The notes: generated by a model from the letters alone, not told the origin. Counted from the first letter of the stretch, positions 10,486-18,838 are shown. The stretch: 64,000 nt of DNA from an uncultured Prevotella sp. (GCA_944320305.1 CALUGW010000016.1:1-64000), one strand, 5' to 3'. A program made the numbers and translations.

Positions 10486-10586
10486 GGCAAACGCCATGAA
10501 TGTCCATGCCGAAAAAAGCGCGTCCACACCCCAACCAGCGATTTATAAACAAGCAAATATCATCTGAATCTTTCAGAAAAGTATAT

Positions 10587-10685
10587 ATGAATGTCCGCAA
10601 TTCGCCAAGCTGCACTCTCTCCATAAGGGGTGTGCGAGACACGCCCTTCGAATATTGTGGAATTGGGACAATTGCGGACATTCAT
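10587..10685. repeat. palindromic element A, copy 1 (99 bp)
   Basis: Perfect 14-bp terminal inverted repeats ATGAATGTCCGCAA (10587-10600) and TTGCGGACATTCAT (10672-10685) enclose an inner palindrome GGGTGTGCGAGACACGCCC. The flanks AAAAGTATAT and TAAAGTATCT match at 8 of 10 positions, like a decayed target duplication. The same ends and the GCGAGACACGCC core recur in the element that splits a glycosyltransferase at 22001-22142. Confidence 0.8.
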
Positions 10686-10771
10686 TAAAGTATCTTGTTC
10701 GATTCTTCACGAAGGAATAGAACAAAATTGAAAAAACATGGCAAAATTGAATGATTCTTCGAATTTATTTA

Positions 10772-10779
10772 TAATTTTG
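10772..10779 (+). promoter_or_regulatory. predicted -7 element of the csgG-like operon
   Basis: TAATTTTG followed by C lies in an AT-rich stretch about 170 bases before the first gene of the operon, implying a long leader of unknown role. Confidence 0.5.
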
Positions 10780-10952
10780 CAATGGATTCGGAGTCTGCCA
10801 TCAAAGACATTTTTACGAAAAAAATGCCGACTTTCCTGCGCACAAATACCCAACGTGCCCAATACATAAGGACAGGAAAACGCAGAAAGAAAAACTCCAC
10901 AACATTGATACCACCTCACGTCAATGAATTCATGGTTAAAAATACATAGTTT

Positions 10953-11879
10953 ATGAACAGATTAATTTTATTGCCACTTGTCCTATCACTTGCACTGCCG
11001 GCATCAGCACAACGGAAAACAGATATTGTCGAAACGCCCAAAGAGGTGCAAGACGAGGGCATGATTCTAAAAAGAAAAGTCGCAATCGGACGATTCTCCA
11101 ATGAGACTCAGTATGCCAAGGGCATTTTTTACGACAGAGAGAATGACCCGATGGGCAAACAAGCCTTGGATATCCTTTCCGCAAAGCTGGCCGCATCCGG
11201 CAAATTCATCCTACTGGAGAGAAGTGATTTGTCCACGCTTCTGGAAGAGTGCCAGAAAGGGGAGAATGTGGCCTCAACATTGGGTGCCGACTATATGATT
11301 ATAGGCTCCATAACCGAATATGGCAGAAAGAACACTGGTAAGAACAGGGTGTTCTCATCCGAGAAGACACAGACGGTCGAGGCGGCTGTTTCCATACGTC
11401 TCGTTGATGTGGCAACCGGACTGATTATCTATTCGGATGAGGCCAAAGGCTCTGCGGAACTGACTACCAAGACGACGATGGGCGTGGGCGGACAGGCCGG
11501 ATTTGACGCCACGCTGAGCGACAAGGCCATATCAGAAGCCATAGGGCAACTTGTTGAAAACATCATAAACAAATGCACCAACAGCCCGTGGAAGACTTAC
11601 TTCCTTTCCTATGATGCCGACGGCATCCTCATCGCAGGCGGCAAGAGCCAGGGCATAAAAGAGGGCATGACATTCTCCGTAATGACGAAAGGGAAAAAAG
11701 TGAAGAACCCGCAGACAGGAATCATAATAACCTTGCCAGGCAAAAAGGTCGGAACAGCCACAGTCCTCTCCACCGGGGGTGACACGCCGGAAACCGAATA
11801 CTCATTCGTCGAAGTCTCAACGCAAGAACCGATTACCAATGAAAACATAACAAATTACATAATAGAAGAAGCAAAATGA
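10953..11879 (+). CDS. CsgG family outer-membrane assembly protein
   Basis: A 308-aa protein with a signal peptide ending near PASAQ at residue 20 and no lipobox Cys. The CsgG-like domain (about 35-200) has VAIGRFSNET, LLERSDLSTLLEE, LGADYMIIGSITEYG and an AAVSIRLVDVATG strand typical of the family. A C-terminal part of about 80 residues (SQGIKEGMTFSVMTKG) resembles a small beta domain. True CsgG forms the curli secretion pore; this one sits with DUF4810 and GNA1162 lipoproteins, an operon type known from Neisseria and other genera, where the function is unclear. No curli subunit genes are nearby. The next gene overlaps by 4 nt. Confidence 0.85.
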   Translation: MNRLILLPLVLSLALPASAQRKTDIVETPKEVQDEGMILKRKVAIGRFSNETQYAKGIFYDRENDPMGKQALDILSAKLAASGKFILLERSDLSTLLEECQKGENVASTLGADYMIIGSITEYGRKNTGKNRVFSSEKTQTVEAAVSIRLVDVATGLIIYSDEAKGSAELTTKTTMGVGGQAGFDATLSDKAISEAIGQLVENIINKCTNSPWKTYFLSYDADGILIAGGKSQGIKEGMTFSVMTKGKKVKNPQTGIIITLPGKKVGTATVLSTGGDTPETEYSFVEVSTQEPITNENITNYIIEEAK

Positions 11880-12211
11880 AAAAATCTTTATTCTTATTTG
11901 CACTGCCCATACTGCTTGTTTGTTGCAAAGCTAACCTGCCAGTGGCACAACAAGGCGGCAAAGAGGACATGGCCTACTTATTGTTTGTCAGTCCAGACAA
12001 GTACGCAGGAGAAGAAGTTCAAGTAACAATTGACAACGGCACCGCATTCACCGCAAAAGTTGTCAAGCTGAAAAAATCCAACAGGAAAGGCACGCAATAT
12101 GGTGTCAAGCCTGGAGCAAAAACGCTAAAAGTCTCTTATGGCAACAAAAATATCTATCAAAAAAAAATATTCCTATCAACACAAGAAGTTAAACAAATCC
12201 TCTTACCTTAA
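11876..12211 (+). CDS. small lipoprotein of the csgG-like operon
   Basis: A 111-aa protein with a lipoprotein signal (lipobox LLVC-C around residues 14-17) and a small, Lys-rich, probably beta-sheet body. It overlaps the CsgG-like gene (ATGA) and its stop overlaps the next start by one base, so it is translationally coupled. I do not recognise its family; it is an extra gene compared with the usual CsgG/DUF4810/GNA1162 trio. Confidence 0.8.
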   Translation: MKKSLFLFALPILLVCCKANLPVAQQGGKEDMAYLLFVSPDKYAGEEVQVTIDNGTAFTAKVVKLKKSNRKGTQYGVKPGAKTLKVSYGNKNIYQKKIFLSTQEVKQILLP

Positions 12212-12555
12212 TGAAAAATTTATTCATATTAGTTGCAACAGCAATATCTCTAACGTCATGCTCATCCACAAAATCGCTGTATTCGTGGTATGACTATGAA
12301 GACGCAACATACCAATACAGCAAAAAGCAGACTGACGAATTGAAACTAAAAGTGTTGGAAGAATACAAACTTCTCACGGAGAAACAAAAAGGAACACGCG
12401 GCGTTGCGCCTCCCGGTCTGAATGCAGAATATGGCTATATGCTATACAGAACAGGTAAGCAAGAGGAGGGACTTGCGCTAATGAAGAAAGAGATTGAGCT
12501 GTATCCGGAGTCCGAGAAATACATATCAAGAATTATTAAGCAACTTGAGAAATGA
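12211..12555 (+). CDS. DUF4810 domain lipoprotein
   Basis: A 114-aa lipoprotein (lipobox LTSC at about residues 14-17) with the DUF4810 signature: SLYSWYDYEDATYQYSK near the start, GVAPPGLNAEYGYML in the middle and a TPR-like helical pair around KQEEGLALMKKEIELYPES. DUF4810 genes are normally found between csgG-like and GNA1162 genes, as here. The gene overlaps both neighbours. Confidence 0.88.
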   Translation: MKNLFILVATAISLTSCSSTKSLYSWYDYEDATYQYSKKQTDELKLKVLEEYKLLTEKQKGTRGVAPPGLNAEYGYMLYRTGKQEEGLALMKKEIELYPESEKYISRIIKQLEK

Positions 12556-13223
12556 AAAATATTATATTGTTAAGTGTCGCACTTATAACTTTGGCATCAT
12601 GCTCTACAACTAAGACATTGGGCGAGCTTTACCCCGCAATGTATGAGGAAAAGCCGCTAACCATTGCTATAATGCCACCCATTAATCGCACCACACACGC
12701 AGAGGCTAAGGATTATTTTTATACGACACTGTACCAGCCCCTTTGCGAGAAAGGATATTATGTGTATTCCCCATACCTCACAATGGAGATGTTCCAACAG
12801 GAAAGTGCATACGATGCAGAATTATTCCTCGAAGCCGACCTCTCCCAATTCCGCAACGTATTGGGAGCCGATGCCGCCATGTTCACAATAATAAAAGATT
12901 GGAGGCGCAACAATATCGGAGGCAAGCTCACTGTCAACATCGAATACATTCTCAGGTCTACCAAAACAGGCCAGACACTATATCAGAAAGAAGGGAACAT
13001 AAAGGTTGACACGAGTGTTGATGGCGGAAGCGGTGGCTTCGGCGCCCTAATTGGCGTACTTGCAACAGCTATCAACACTGCTGCAACAGACAAGGTCATT
13101 GCCGGTCGGAAATGCAACGCTTTCGTACTGTCTGATATGCCGGCAGGGAAATATTCGCCGTCATTCGAAAAAGATTCGAGCAAACCTGGCACGAAAAAAC
13201 TCATCAAAGCCACTGTCAATTAA
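12552..13223 (+). CDS. GNA1162 family (DUF799) lipoprotein
   Basis: A 223-aa lipoprotein (lipobox LASC near residue 17). The body has IAIMPPINRTTHAEAKDYFY and LGADAAMFTIIKDWR, typical of the GNA1162/DUF799 family, whose fold is related to TolB N-terminal and CsgG-like domains. It is the last of four overlapping genes. The family is an outer-membrane lipoprotein of unknown function first noted in Neisseria. The DUF362 gene starts 11 bases later and may be co-transcribed. Confidence 0.88.
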   Translation: MKNIILLSVALITLASCSTTKTLGELYPAMYEEKPLTIAIMPPINRTTHAEAKDYFYTTLYQPLCEKGYYVYSPYLTMEMFQQESAYDAELFLEADLSQFRNVLGADAAMFTIIKDWRRNNIGGKLTVNIEYILRSTKTGQTLYQKEGNIKVDTSVDGGSGGFGALIGVLATAINTAATDKVIAGRKCNAFVLSDMPAGKYSPSFEKDSSKPGTKKLIKATVN

Positions 13224-13234
13224 CAGACTGACGA

Positions 13235-14497
13235 ATGAAACAGAAGAACAACCTCATCATCGCGGCCATGACGCTGATCATGGTCTTTGCCGCAGCTGGC
13301 GCGGAGGCCCAGCCGCGCCTGTTCGTCGGCCCCAACGAGCCGCTGGGGCGCGGCGTGGGCATCCACCCCGGGCGCGTGGCGTGGATTCACAGCCCCGGGG
13401 TGGCCGCGTGGGACGGACAGACAGGACTCTGGGTGGAGGACAGGTGGAACGACCAGCGGAAGGCCGACGCCATGGTGCGCGAGGCCGTCATGCGGCTCAC
13501 CGGCGAGAAGACGGCCCGGAAGGCGTGGGCGGCGCTGTTCCGCAACTTCAACGAGACGCACAACCGGGGCAGCCGCGGCTACCGCGAGGGCGAGAAAATC
13601 GCCATAAAGCTCAACATGAACAACGCCCTGACCCACCGCGACACCATCGAGCTTAACTCGTCGCCGTTCGTAACGCTGGCCCTCGTGCGCTCGCTCATAA
13701 ACGACGGCGGGGTGCGCCAGGCCGACATCACCGTGTGCGAGCCGAGCCGGGCAATAACGGACAGCATCTACGACAAGTGCCACAGGGAGTTTCCCGGCGT
13801 GGTCTTCGTCGACAACATCGGCGGCGACGGACGGCAGAAATGCGACTACTACGAGGAGCAGATAAAGTATTCCGCCGACAACGGGCGGCTGGCGCGAGGC
13901 CTGGCCAAGTGCATTGTTGACGCCGACTACCTGATAAACAGCGCCCTGCTCAAGACCCACAAGGGGCCGGGAGTCACCCTGACGGCCAAGAACTGGTATG
14001 GGGCAACGGACATAAACCTGCAGTGGCGCAAGAACGCCCACAACGGCTTCAGCCCCGACAAGAAGCACGGCAAGCCCGGCTACAAGACGTTCGTAGACTT
14101 CATCGGCCACAAGGACCTGGGGCAGAAGTGCCTGCTCTTCCTCATCGACGGCACCTACGGCTCGCGCGACGTGAACGGCAAGCCCAACCCCAAGTGGCGG
14201 AAGCCGCCGTTCAACGGCGACTGGTGCTGCTCGATAATCGCCTCGCAAGACCCGCTGGCGTGCGACGCCGTGGGCATGGACCTGCTCATAGGCGAGTGGC
14301 CTGAGTTCGGCAGCTTCAACTACTGCGACGAGTACCTGCGCGAGGCGGCCACCATCCCATCGCCGGTCAGCGGCACGAAGTATGACCCCGAGCAGGACGG
14401 CAAGCCACTCGACGCCCCTCTCGGCCTGATGGAGCACTGGAACAATCCGCAGGAACGCAAGTACACCAAGCTGGACCTGGTCTACAAGAAGCTGTAA
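13235..14497 (+). CDS. secreted DUF362 domain protein
   Basis: A 420-aa protein with a signal peptide (cleavage after GAEA, about residue 24). The DUF362 core includes IKLNMNNALTHRD, a run around DADYLINSALLKTHKGPGVTL and GATDINLQW. DUF362 proteins often carry 4Fe-4S sites in other phyla; here I see no CxxCxxC cluster motif, only scattered Cys. The function is unknown. The gene is GC-rich, unlike the four genes just before it, which suggests a different history despite the short spacing. Confidence 0.8.
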   Translation: MKQKNNLIIAAMTLIMVFAAAGAEAQPRLFVGPNEPLGRGVGIHPGRVAWIHSPGVAAWDGQTGLWVEDRWNDQRKADAMVREAVMRLTGEKTARKAWAALFRNFNETHNRGSRGYREGEKIAIKLNMNNALTHRDTIELNSSPFVTLALVRSLINDGGVRQADITVCEPSRAITDSIYDKCHREFPGVVFVDNIGGDGRQKCDYYEEQIKYSADNGRLARGLAKCIVDADYLINSALLKTHKGPGVTLTAKNWYGATDINLQWRKNAHNGFSPDKKHGKPGYKTFVDFIGHKDLGQKCLLFLIDGTYGSRDVNGKPNPKWRKPPFNGDWCCSIIASQDPLACDAVGMDLLIGEWPEFGSFNYCDEYLREAATIPSPVSGTKYDPEQDGKPLDAPLGLMEHWNNPQERKYTKLDLVYKKL

Positions 14498-14538
14498 AAC
14501 GGCACAGGCGGTACAGGCCCTCGCGGGCGTTGCTGCAA

Positions 14539-14587
14539 GAGAAAGCCCCGACACACCGTTTGTTTTTCGGCATGCCGGGGCTTTCTC
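14539..14587. terminator. hairpin between convergent genes, possible terminator
   Basis: A perfect 12-bp stem GAGAAAGCCCCG (14539-14550) with CGGGGCTTTCTC (14576-14587) closes a 25-nt loop containing TTTGTTTTT. It lies between the DUF362 stop and the convergent efflux remnant but has no clear T tract on either side. Confidence 0.4.
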
Positions 14588-15344
14588 ACTCCAGACGTCC
14601 GGTGGCCTGGAGCCACTCCGTCTCATAGACCTTGCACTGCGTGAGAGCCTCTATCAAGCCGCTCTGCACCTTCATAACGGCCGGACGGCCTCCGGCACAG
14701 GCCGAACGGCAAGTAACAGCGCCGATGCGGTCTGCCGCGAGATACACTCCGACAGGCACATCAACCTCAACCTCCCTGCCCGACACGTCAAGCAGGGTCA
14801 CAACAGGCGTTCCGGCGTTGACCATCTCGGCCTTATCAAAGTTCACCTTGTCTATGATACCGTCAACAGGAGCATACAGCCGGGTGTAGTCAAGTTTGTT
14901 CTTGTTGGTCTGCAACTGTATTCGCAACTGCTCCAGTCCGGCCCGCGCCTTTTCGTAGTCATTGTCGGAAAGGCTCTTCTGGCTGTGCAGACGCTCCAGC
15001 CGCCTCAGCTCACGGGCCATCTGGTCGTACTGCACCTGCACTGCCTCAACGCCAAGCCGATAGTCGGCATCGTCGAGAGTGGCTATAAGCTGGCCGCGCC
15101 TGACACGGTCGCCCTCGCTGACAGCCACGCGGCTGATTTGCCCGGGCGTCTTGAATCCCAAGCCGATCTCTCTTGCCTCCATCACCACCCCGGCGAAACT
15201 TTTCGGCACCGTGACTCCGACCGGCGCCGGAGCGACAACCATGACACTGCGGAGCTGAGGCTCCTGACGCTTGTCACCGCAACCGACAGCAAGACTCGCA
15301 CACAGAGCTAAAATCACGACAAAGAGGCAAATATTGCTAAACAC
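14586..15344 (-). pseudogene. truncated RND efflux membrane-fusion protein (HlyD/AcrA type)
   Basis: From a GTG at 15344 this reads a lipoprotein signal (lipobox LAVGC), a biotinyl-lipoyl half (GFKTPGQISRVAVSEGDRV), a coiled-coil hairpin (about 75-150), the second lipoyl half (YAPVDGIIDKVNFDKAEMV) and part of the beta-barrel domain. After about residue 225 the sequence (QSGLIEALTQCKVYETEWLQ) no longer looks like the family and stops at about 252 residues, against the usual 340-380. No ATG is present at the right place. The RND pump and outer-membrane channel genes that normally follow are missing. I read it as a decayed efflux locus, together with the AraC fragment facing it. Confidence 0.65.
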
Positions 15345-15373
15345 ATGAGGTTTTTCGGCTGAAATGTCTATAA

Positions 15374-15586
15374 TACCTGTCTGTCGCCGTGCGCCAGGCA
15401 AGCGGACGCGGCGCGGGCGAGTGGATCAAAGACTACGTGGTGCTTGAGGCGAAGGCTCTGCTGAAATCACGCTTATACACGGTGCAACAAGTCAGCGACA
15501 GACTGCATTTTGCCAACGCCTCATTTTTCGCAAAATACTTCCGCGCCGCCACGGGACTGTCTCCGAGGCAATATGCACAAAAGTGA
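15374..15586 (+). pseudogene. C-terminal fragment of an AraC family regulator
   Basis: The frame encodes only the second half of an AraC DNA-binding domain: an ASGRGAGEWIKDYVV start, a full helix-turn-helix LYTVQQVSDRLHFANASFF and the terminal GLSPRQYAQK. It is blocked upstream by a TAA at 15371-15373, so the sensor domain and the first helix-turn-helix are gone. AraC regulators often stand divergent to RND efflux operons in Bacteroidota, as this fragment does to the truncated membrane-fusion gene. The region 15345-15373 appears to be a deletion junction that removed the regulator's start and the efflux promoter. Confidence 0.75.
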
Positions 15587-15607
15587 AATTCTGAACAAAA
15601 CAAAAGC

Positions 15608-15661
15608 GACCGGCCGCGCCACGAAAGAATCCACAGTCCATACGTTTCGGCGCAGCCGGTC
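15608..15661. terminator. bidirectional terminator between the AraC fragment and mutS2
   Basis: A 13-bp stem with one G-U pair on the minus strand (15608-15620 with 15649-15661) is followed by a T-rich run on the + side and by GCTTTTGTTTTG on the minus side. It lies 26 bases after the mutS2 stop. Confidence 0.7.
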
Positions 15662-15686
15662 TTTCTACATTTTTTACTTTTTACCT

Positions 15687-18236
15687 TTATCCCAGGTCTG
15701 CCACGGTGATGCCCGCCCCGCCGAACTGCACGTGCTCGTCGCGGAACGACTTGACGTTGGGCACAGTGGCCAGATACTGGCGGACAAGCTGGCGCAGGGC
15801 GCCGGTGCCCGTGCCGTGGAGAATGCGCACGCGGTCCATGCCCACGAGGATGGCGTCGTCTATGAAGTACATCACGGCGTTGAGAGCCTCGTCGCCGCGC
15901 ATGCCGCGCACGTCGATGTCGGGCTTGAAGTTCTGGCGCCGCTCGTCGATTGTGCGGCGGGTCTCGCGGTCCATGCCGAGAACGGGCGCGGCCGGAGCCT
16001 CGGCCGCCTTGGGCTTGTCGGCGTGCTCAAGACGGTCGGCGCGCATCTTGGTGCGCATACCGCCAAAGATGACGGTGGCCATCCGGCCGTCTGCCGACTC
16101 GACGGTGCCCACGGTGGTCAGCCCCTTTATCCTCACGGTGTCGCCAACAGCCACGACAGCGTCGCGGCGCGCCTTTTCCGCAGCGGCGGCAGAGGCTTCC
16201 GCAGCCGCTTTCTGCTGAAGCTCGGCGTTCTGCCGCTTGTCCTTCTTACGCTTCTCACGGCGCTCCCGCCGTTCCTGAATCTGGCGCATCTTCTTGGCTA
16301 TCAGCTCGTCGCCGGCCTTAGTGTCTATCTCGCTGACATCGCCCTTGAATGCGTCAAGCTCCTCGCGGATGCGCTTTGTCTCCTCACGCGCGGCCTGGCT
16401 CTCGCGAATCTCGCGTATGGTGTTCTCTATGCGGCGGTTGCTCTCGCGCAGCAGCTCCTCGGCCTGCTCCTTGGCCCGGCGCAGTATGTCCTTGCGGCTC
16501 CGCTCCAGCTCGCTTATCTCTGCCTCATATTTGGCGATGCGCTGCTCCAGGGCTTTCTCACGCTGGTGGATGGTCTGGCGCTTGTTCTCCCAGTAGCGCT
16601 TGTCGCGGACGATGTCCTGCAGATACTTGTCGCTCTGGATGTAGTCTGAGCCGACAATCTCAGAGGCGTCGCGGATGACCTCCTCCGGTATGCCGGTCTT
16701 GCGCGCTATCTCGATGGCAAAGGAGCTGCCCGGGCGCCCGATGGCCAGCTGGAACAGAGGGCGCATCTCGGCACGGTCGTAGAGCATGGCGCCGTTGGCC
16801 ACTCCCTCGTGTGAGTCGGCAAAGTGCTTGAGGTTCTGATAGTGGGTGGTTATCACGCCGTAAGCCTCCTTGAGGCAGAACTGACGGAGCACGGCCTCGG
16901 CCATCGCGCCGCCTATCTGCGGCTCGGTGCCGCCGCCGAACTCGTCGATGAGCAGCAGCGTGCGCCCGTCGGCCTGGCGCATCATCTGCTTCATGTTGGC
17001 CAGATGGCTCGAATAGGTGCTCAGGTCGTCCTCGATGCTCTGCTCGTCGCCGATGTCTATCATTATGCTTCGGAACAAGCCCACCTTTGAGCGCTCCCCC
17101 ACAGGAACGGACAGACCGCACTGAAGCATGTACTGGAGCAGGCCGACGGTCTTCAGGCAGACAGACTTGCCGCCGGCATTGGGGCCGGAAATTATGAGGA
17201 TGCGCTTCTCGCCGGTGAGCATGATGTCGAGCGGCACCACCCGCTTGCCATGCTTGCCGAGCGACAGCATGAGCAACGGATGGACGGCGCCGATCCAATC
17301 GATGAGCGGCTGCGGCTCCACCTGCGGCTCATAAGCGCCGGTAAGCTCGGCCAGAGCGGCCTTTGCCCTTATCAGGTCCACCTGTCCGAGGAACCTGTAA
17401 GAGTCGAGAATCTCGCGCACGTGAGGTCTCACAAGCTTGGCAAAGTCCGTAAGGATGCGCACCACCTCACGCCGCTCCTCGGCCTCAAGCTCACGGATGC
17501 GGTTGTTGGCCTCCACAACTTCCGCCGGCTCGATGAACACGGTCTTGCCCGACGCCGACTCGTCGTGCACAATACCCCTTATCTTGCGCTTCAGCCCCGG
17601 CGCGACAGGTATGACCAAGCGGCCGTCGCGGATGGTCGGACTGACGTCTTTGTCCACAAGACCGTCGCTCTGGGCAGCCCGCAATATACTATATAATGTA
17701 TGCGATATGCTCCCCTCAGTTCTTGACAGCTCGCTGCGAATCTTCTGCAGCACGGCCGACGCGCTGTCCTTTATCTTGCCGTACTTGTCAAGAATGTCGT
17801 CTATACGCCGGACAAGCTGCGGAAACGTGGCCACGCCATCGGCAAGCCGGTGCAGGGCGGGATAAGCGTAAGCCTTCTCCCCGCCGTCGGCAGCGGTCTC
17901 GCCACGGTCAAGAAAACCGACAATCCCGCAGATGGTCTCCAACGAGCGGCGCAGGTCGAAAAGCTCGCCCTCCTCAAGATGAGTGCCCTCAAGGCGCAAC
18001 CGGGCCACCGCCCCGCGCACATCAAAGAAATACTGGAGCGGGAAGTCGTCGGCCTCAGCCTGTAACCGGCGGAATTCCCTCACCTGTCCGAGCCACTCGC
18101 TGACCGTCTCCGCACTGTCGGAAAAGGCTACGCCGTCAACAGCCTCCCGGCCCAACGGACTAAGGCACCGCTGCCTCAGAAGCTCCCTGATTTCGTCGAA
18201 ACCTATCTTGCTTTCAAAATTCTTAGGATAAATCAT
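15687..18236 (-). CDS. mutS2: MutS2 family endonuclease/ATPase with Smr domain
   Basis: MutS2 proteins bind branched DNA and limit recombination; in Gram-positives they also act on collided ribosomes. This 849-aa protein has the MutS core and clamp (about 1-300), an ABC-type ATPase (Walker A GPNAGGKS near residue 348, Walker B LLLIDEFGGGTEP near 425), a long charged coiled coil (about 510-650), a small KOW-like patch (AVGDTVRIKGL) and a C-terminal Smr nuclease domain with DVRGMRGDEAL and LHGTGTGAL. No mismatch-recognition domain is present, as expected. The -7 element ends only 4 bases before the ATG, so the mRNA may be leaderless. Confidence 0.95.
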   Translation of the reverse strand: MIYPKNFESKIGFDEIRELLRQRCLSPLGREAVDGVAFSDSAETVSEWLGQVREFRRLQAEADDFPLQYFFDVRGAVARLRLEGTHLEEGELFDLRRSLETICGIVGFLDRGETAADGGEKAYAYPALHRLADGVATFPQLVRRIDDILDKYGKIKDSASAVLQKIRSELSRTEGSISHTLYSILRAAQSDGLVDKDVSPTIRDGRLVIPVAPGLKRKIRGIVHDESASGKTVFIEPAEVVEANNRIRELEAEERREVVRILTDFAKLVRPHVREILDSYRFLGQVDLIRAKAALAELTGAYEPQVEPQPLIDWIGAVHPLLMLSLGKHGKRVVPLDIMLTGEKRILIISGPNAGGKSVCLKTVGLLQYMLQCGLSVPVGERSKVGLFRSIMIDIGDEQSIEDDLSTYSSHLANMKQMMRQADGRTLLLIDEFGGGTEPQIGGAMAEAVLRQFCLKEAYGVITTHYQNLKHFADSHEGVANGAMLYDRAEMRPLFQLAIGRPGSSFAIEIARKTGIPEEVIRDASEIVGSDYIQSDKYLQDIVRDKRYWENKRQTIHQREKALEQRIAKYEAEISELERSRKDILRRAKEQAEELLRESNRRIENTIREIRESQAAREETKRIREELDAFKGDVSEIDTKAGDELIAKKMRQIQERRERREKRKKDKRQNAELQQKAAAEASAAAAEKARRDAVVAVGDTVRIKGLTTVGTVESADGRMATVIFGGMRTKMRADRLEHADKPKAAEAPAAPVLGMDRETRRTIDERRQNFKPDIDVRGMRGDEALNAVMYFIDDAILVGMDRVRILHGTGTGALRQLVRQYLATVPNVKSFRDEHVQFGGAGITVADLG

Positions 18237-18240
18237 GGTG

Positions 18241-18248
18241 CAAAGTTA
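18241..18248 (-). promoter_or_regulatory. -7 element of mutS2, abutting the start codon
   Basis: On the minus strand TAACTTTG is followed by CACC and then the mutS2 ATG. Transcription starting 4-7 bases after a -7 element would begin at or next to the start codon. The same CACC-ATG arrangement occurs at trmO (47791-47798) and at 47908-47922. Confidence 0.6.
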
Positions 18249-18334
18249 GTGCAAACAGCAGACAAAACAAAACAACGGCGTCTGTTTTTGTGCCGCAGCA
18301 GCCCAATCGCCGCCCCACAAAAGCCCCATAAAAG

Positions 18335-18548
18335 ACGCGTGTTCGGTATAAGAATTTTCGTTTGTCCGACAAGAGAAGCAAGCCTCCGGCCTGCTGTCTG
18401 CCACGTGTAGAGACGCAAAATTTTGCGTCTCGGAGGGGAAATGCATTAAAAAATGAATGCAAATGCCAATGTCAGACGCAAAATTTTGCGTCTCTACATG
18501 AGAGATTCCACTGCTTAATCTCTATGCTTGCTTATCCCGAACTCGCGT
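18335..18548 (+). repeat. 214-bp element C, copy 1, with terminal inverted repeats
   Basis: Ends ACGCGTGTTCGGTATAAG and CTTATCCCGAACTCGCGT form imperfect terminal inverted repeats. Two perfect 20-bp palindromes AGACGCAAAATTTTGCGTCT lie inside. The element is bordered on both sides by ATAAAAG, a 7-bp candidate target duplication. A full copy of the same length lies inverted at 46843-47056, and a shorter one at 43204-43333. No protein is encoded, so it looks like a nonautonomous mobile element. It sits between mutS2 and tRNA-Ser. Confidence 0.85.
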
Positions 18549-18607
18549 ATAAAAGCATCTTTAATGCATCTTTAAGACTGTCTGCAAGAAAAAAACGGCC
18601 GCAATGT

Positions 18608-18638
18608 TTGGCTGTTTCAAAAAAACACACTACCTTTG
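18608..18638 (+). promoter_or_regulatory. promoter of tRNA-Ser
   Basis: TTG (18608-18610), 20 bases, TACCTTTG (18631-18638). This is a full match to the Bacteroidota promoter, 43 bases before the tRNA. Confidence 0.7.
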
Positions 18639-18681
18639 CACACGCTTTCAGACAAGCACCCTGTGTCGGGCGAGACATCAA

Positions 18682-18766
18682 GGAGAGATGGTAGAGTGGT
18701 CGATTACAGTAGTCTTGAAAACTACCGTACCGAGAGGTACCGGGGGTTCGAATCCCTCTCTCTCCG
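18682..18766 (+). tRNA. tRNA-Ser (anticodon TGA)
   Basis: The acceptor stem GGAGAGA pairs with TCTCTCC (18759-18765) and the discriminator is G. The anticodon stem GTAGT/ACTAC holds the loop CTTGAAA with anticodon TGA (reads UCA and other UCN serine codons). A long variable arm TACCGAGAGGTA, typical for serine tRNAs, and a T arm with TTCGAAT follow. CCA is not fully encoded. It has its own promoter and terminator. Confidence 0.97.
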
Positions 18767-18777
18767 CAACATAAAAT

Positions 18778-18817
18778 GCGCTTTCAAATCGCAAGGTTTG
18801 AAAGCGCGTTTGTTTTA
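18778..18817 (+). terminator. intrinsic terminator after tRNA-Ser
   Basis: The 11-bp stem GCGCTTTCAAA (18778-18788) with TTTGAAAGCGC (18797-18807) is followed by GTTTGTTTTA. Confidence 0.8.
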
Positions 18818-18838
18818 TCGGCACAATACTGCCGTGAG

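Noticed and set aside
15389-15586. Reading the AraC fragment as a complete small regulator
   Set aside because: It lacks the first helix-turn-helix and any start signal, and a TAA lies right upstream of the conserved part.
18410-18500. CRISPR-like repeats (recurring AGACGCAAAATTTTGCGTCT)
   Set aside because: Only two units per element with conserved sequence between them, repeated elsewhere as one 214-bp block; there are no unique spacers and no cas genes.
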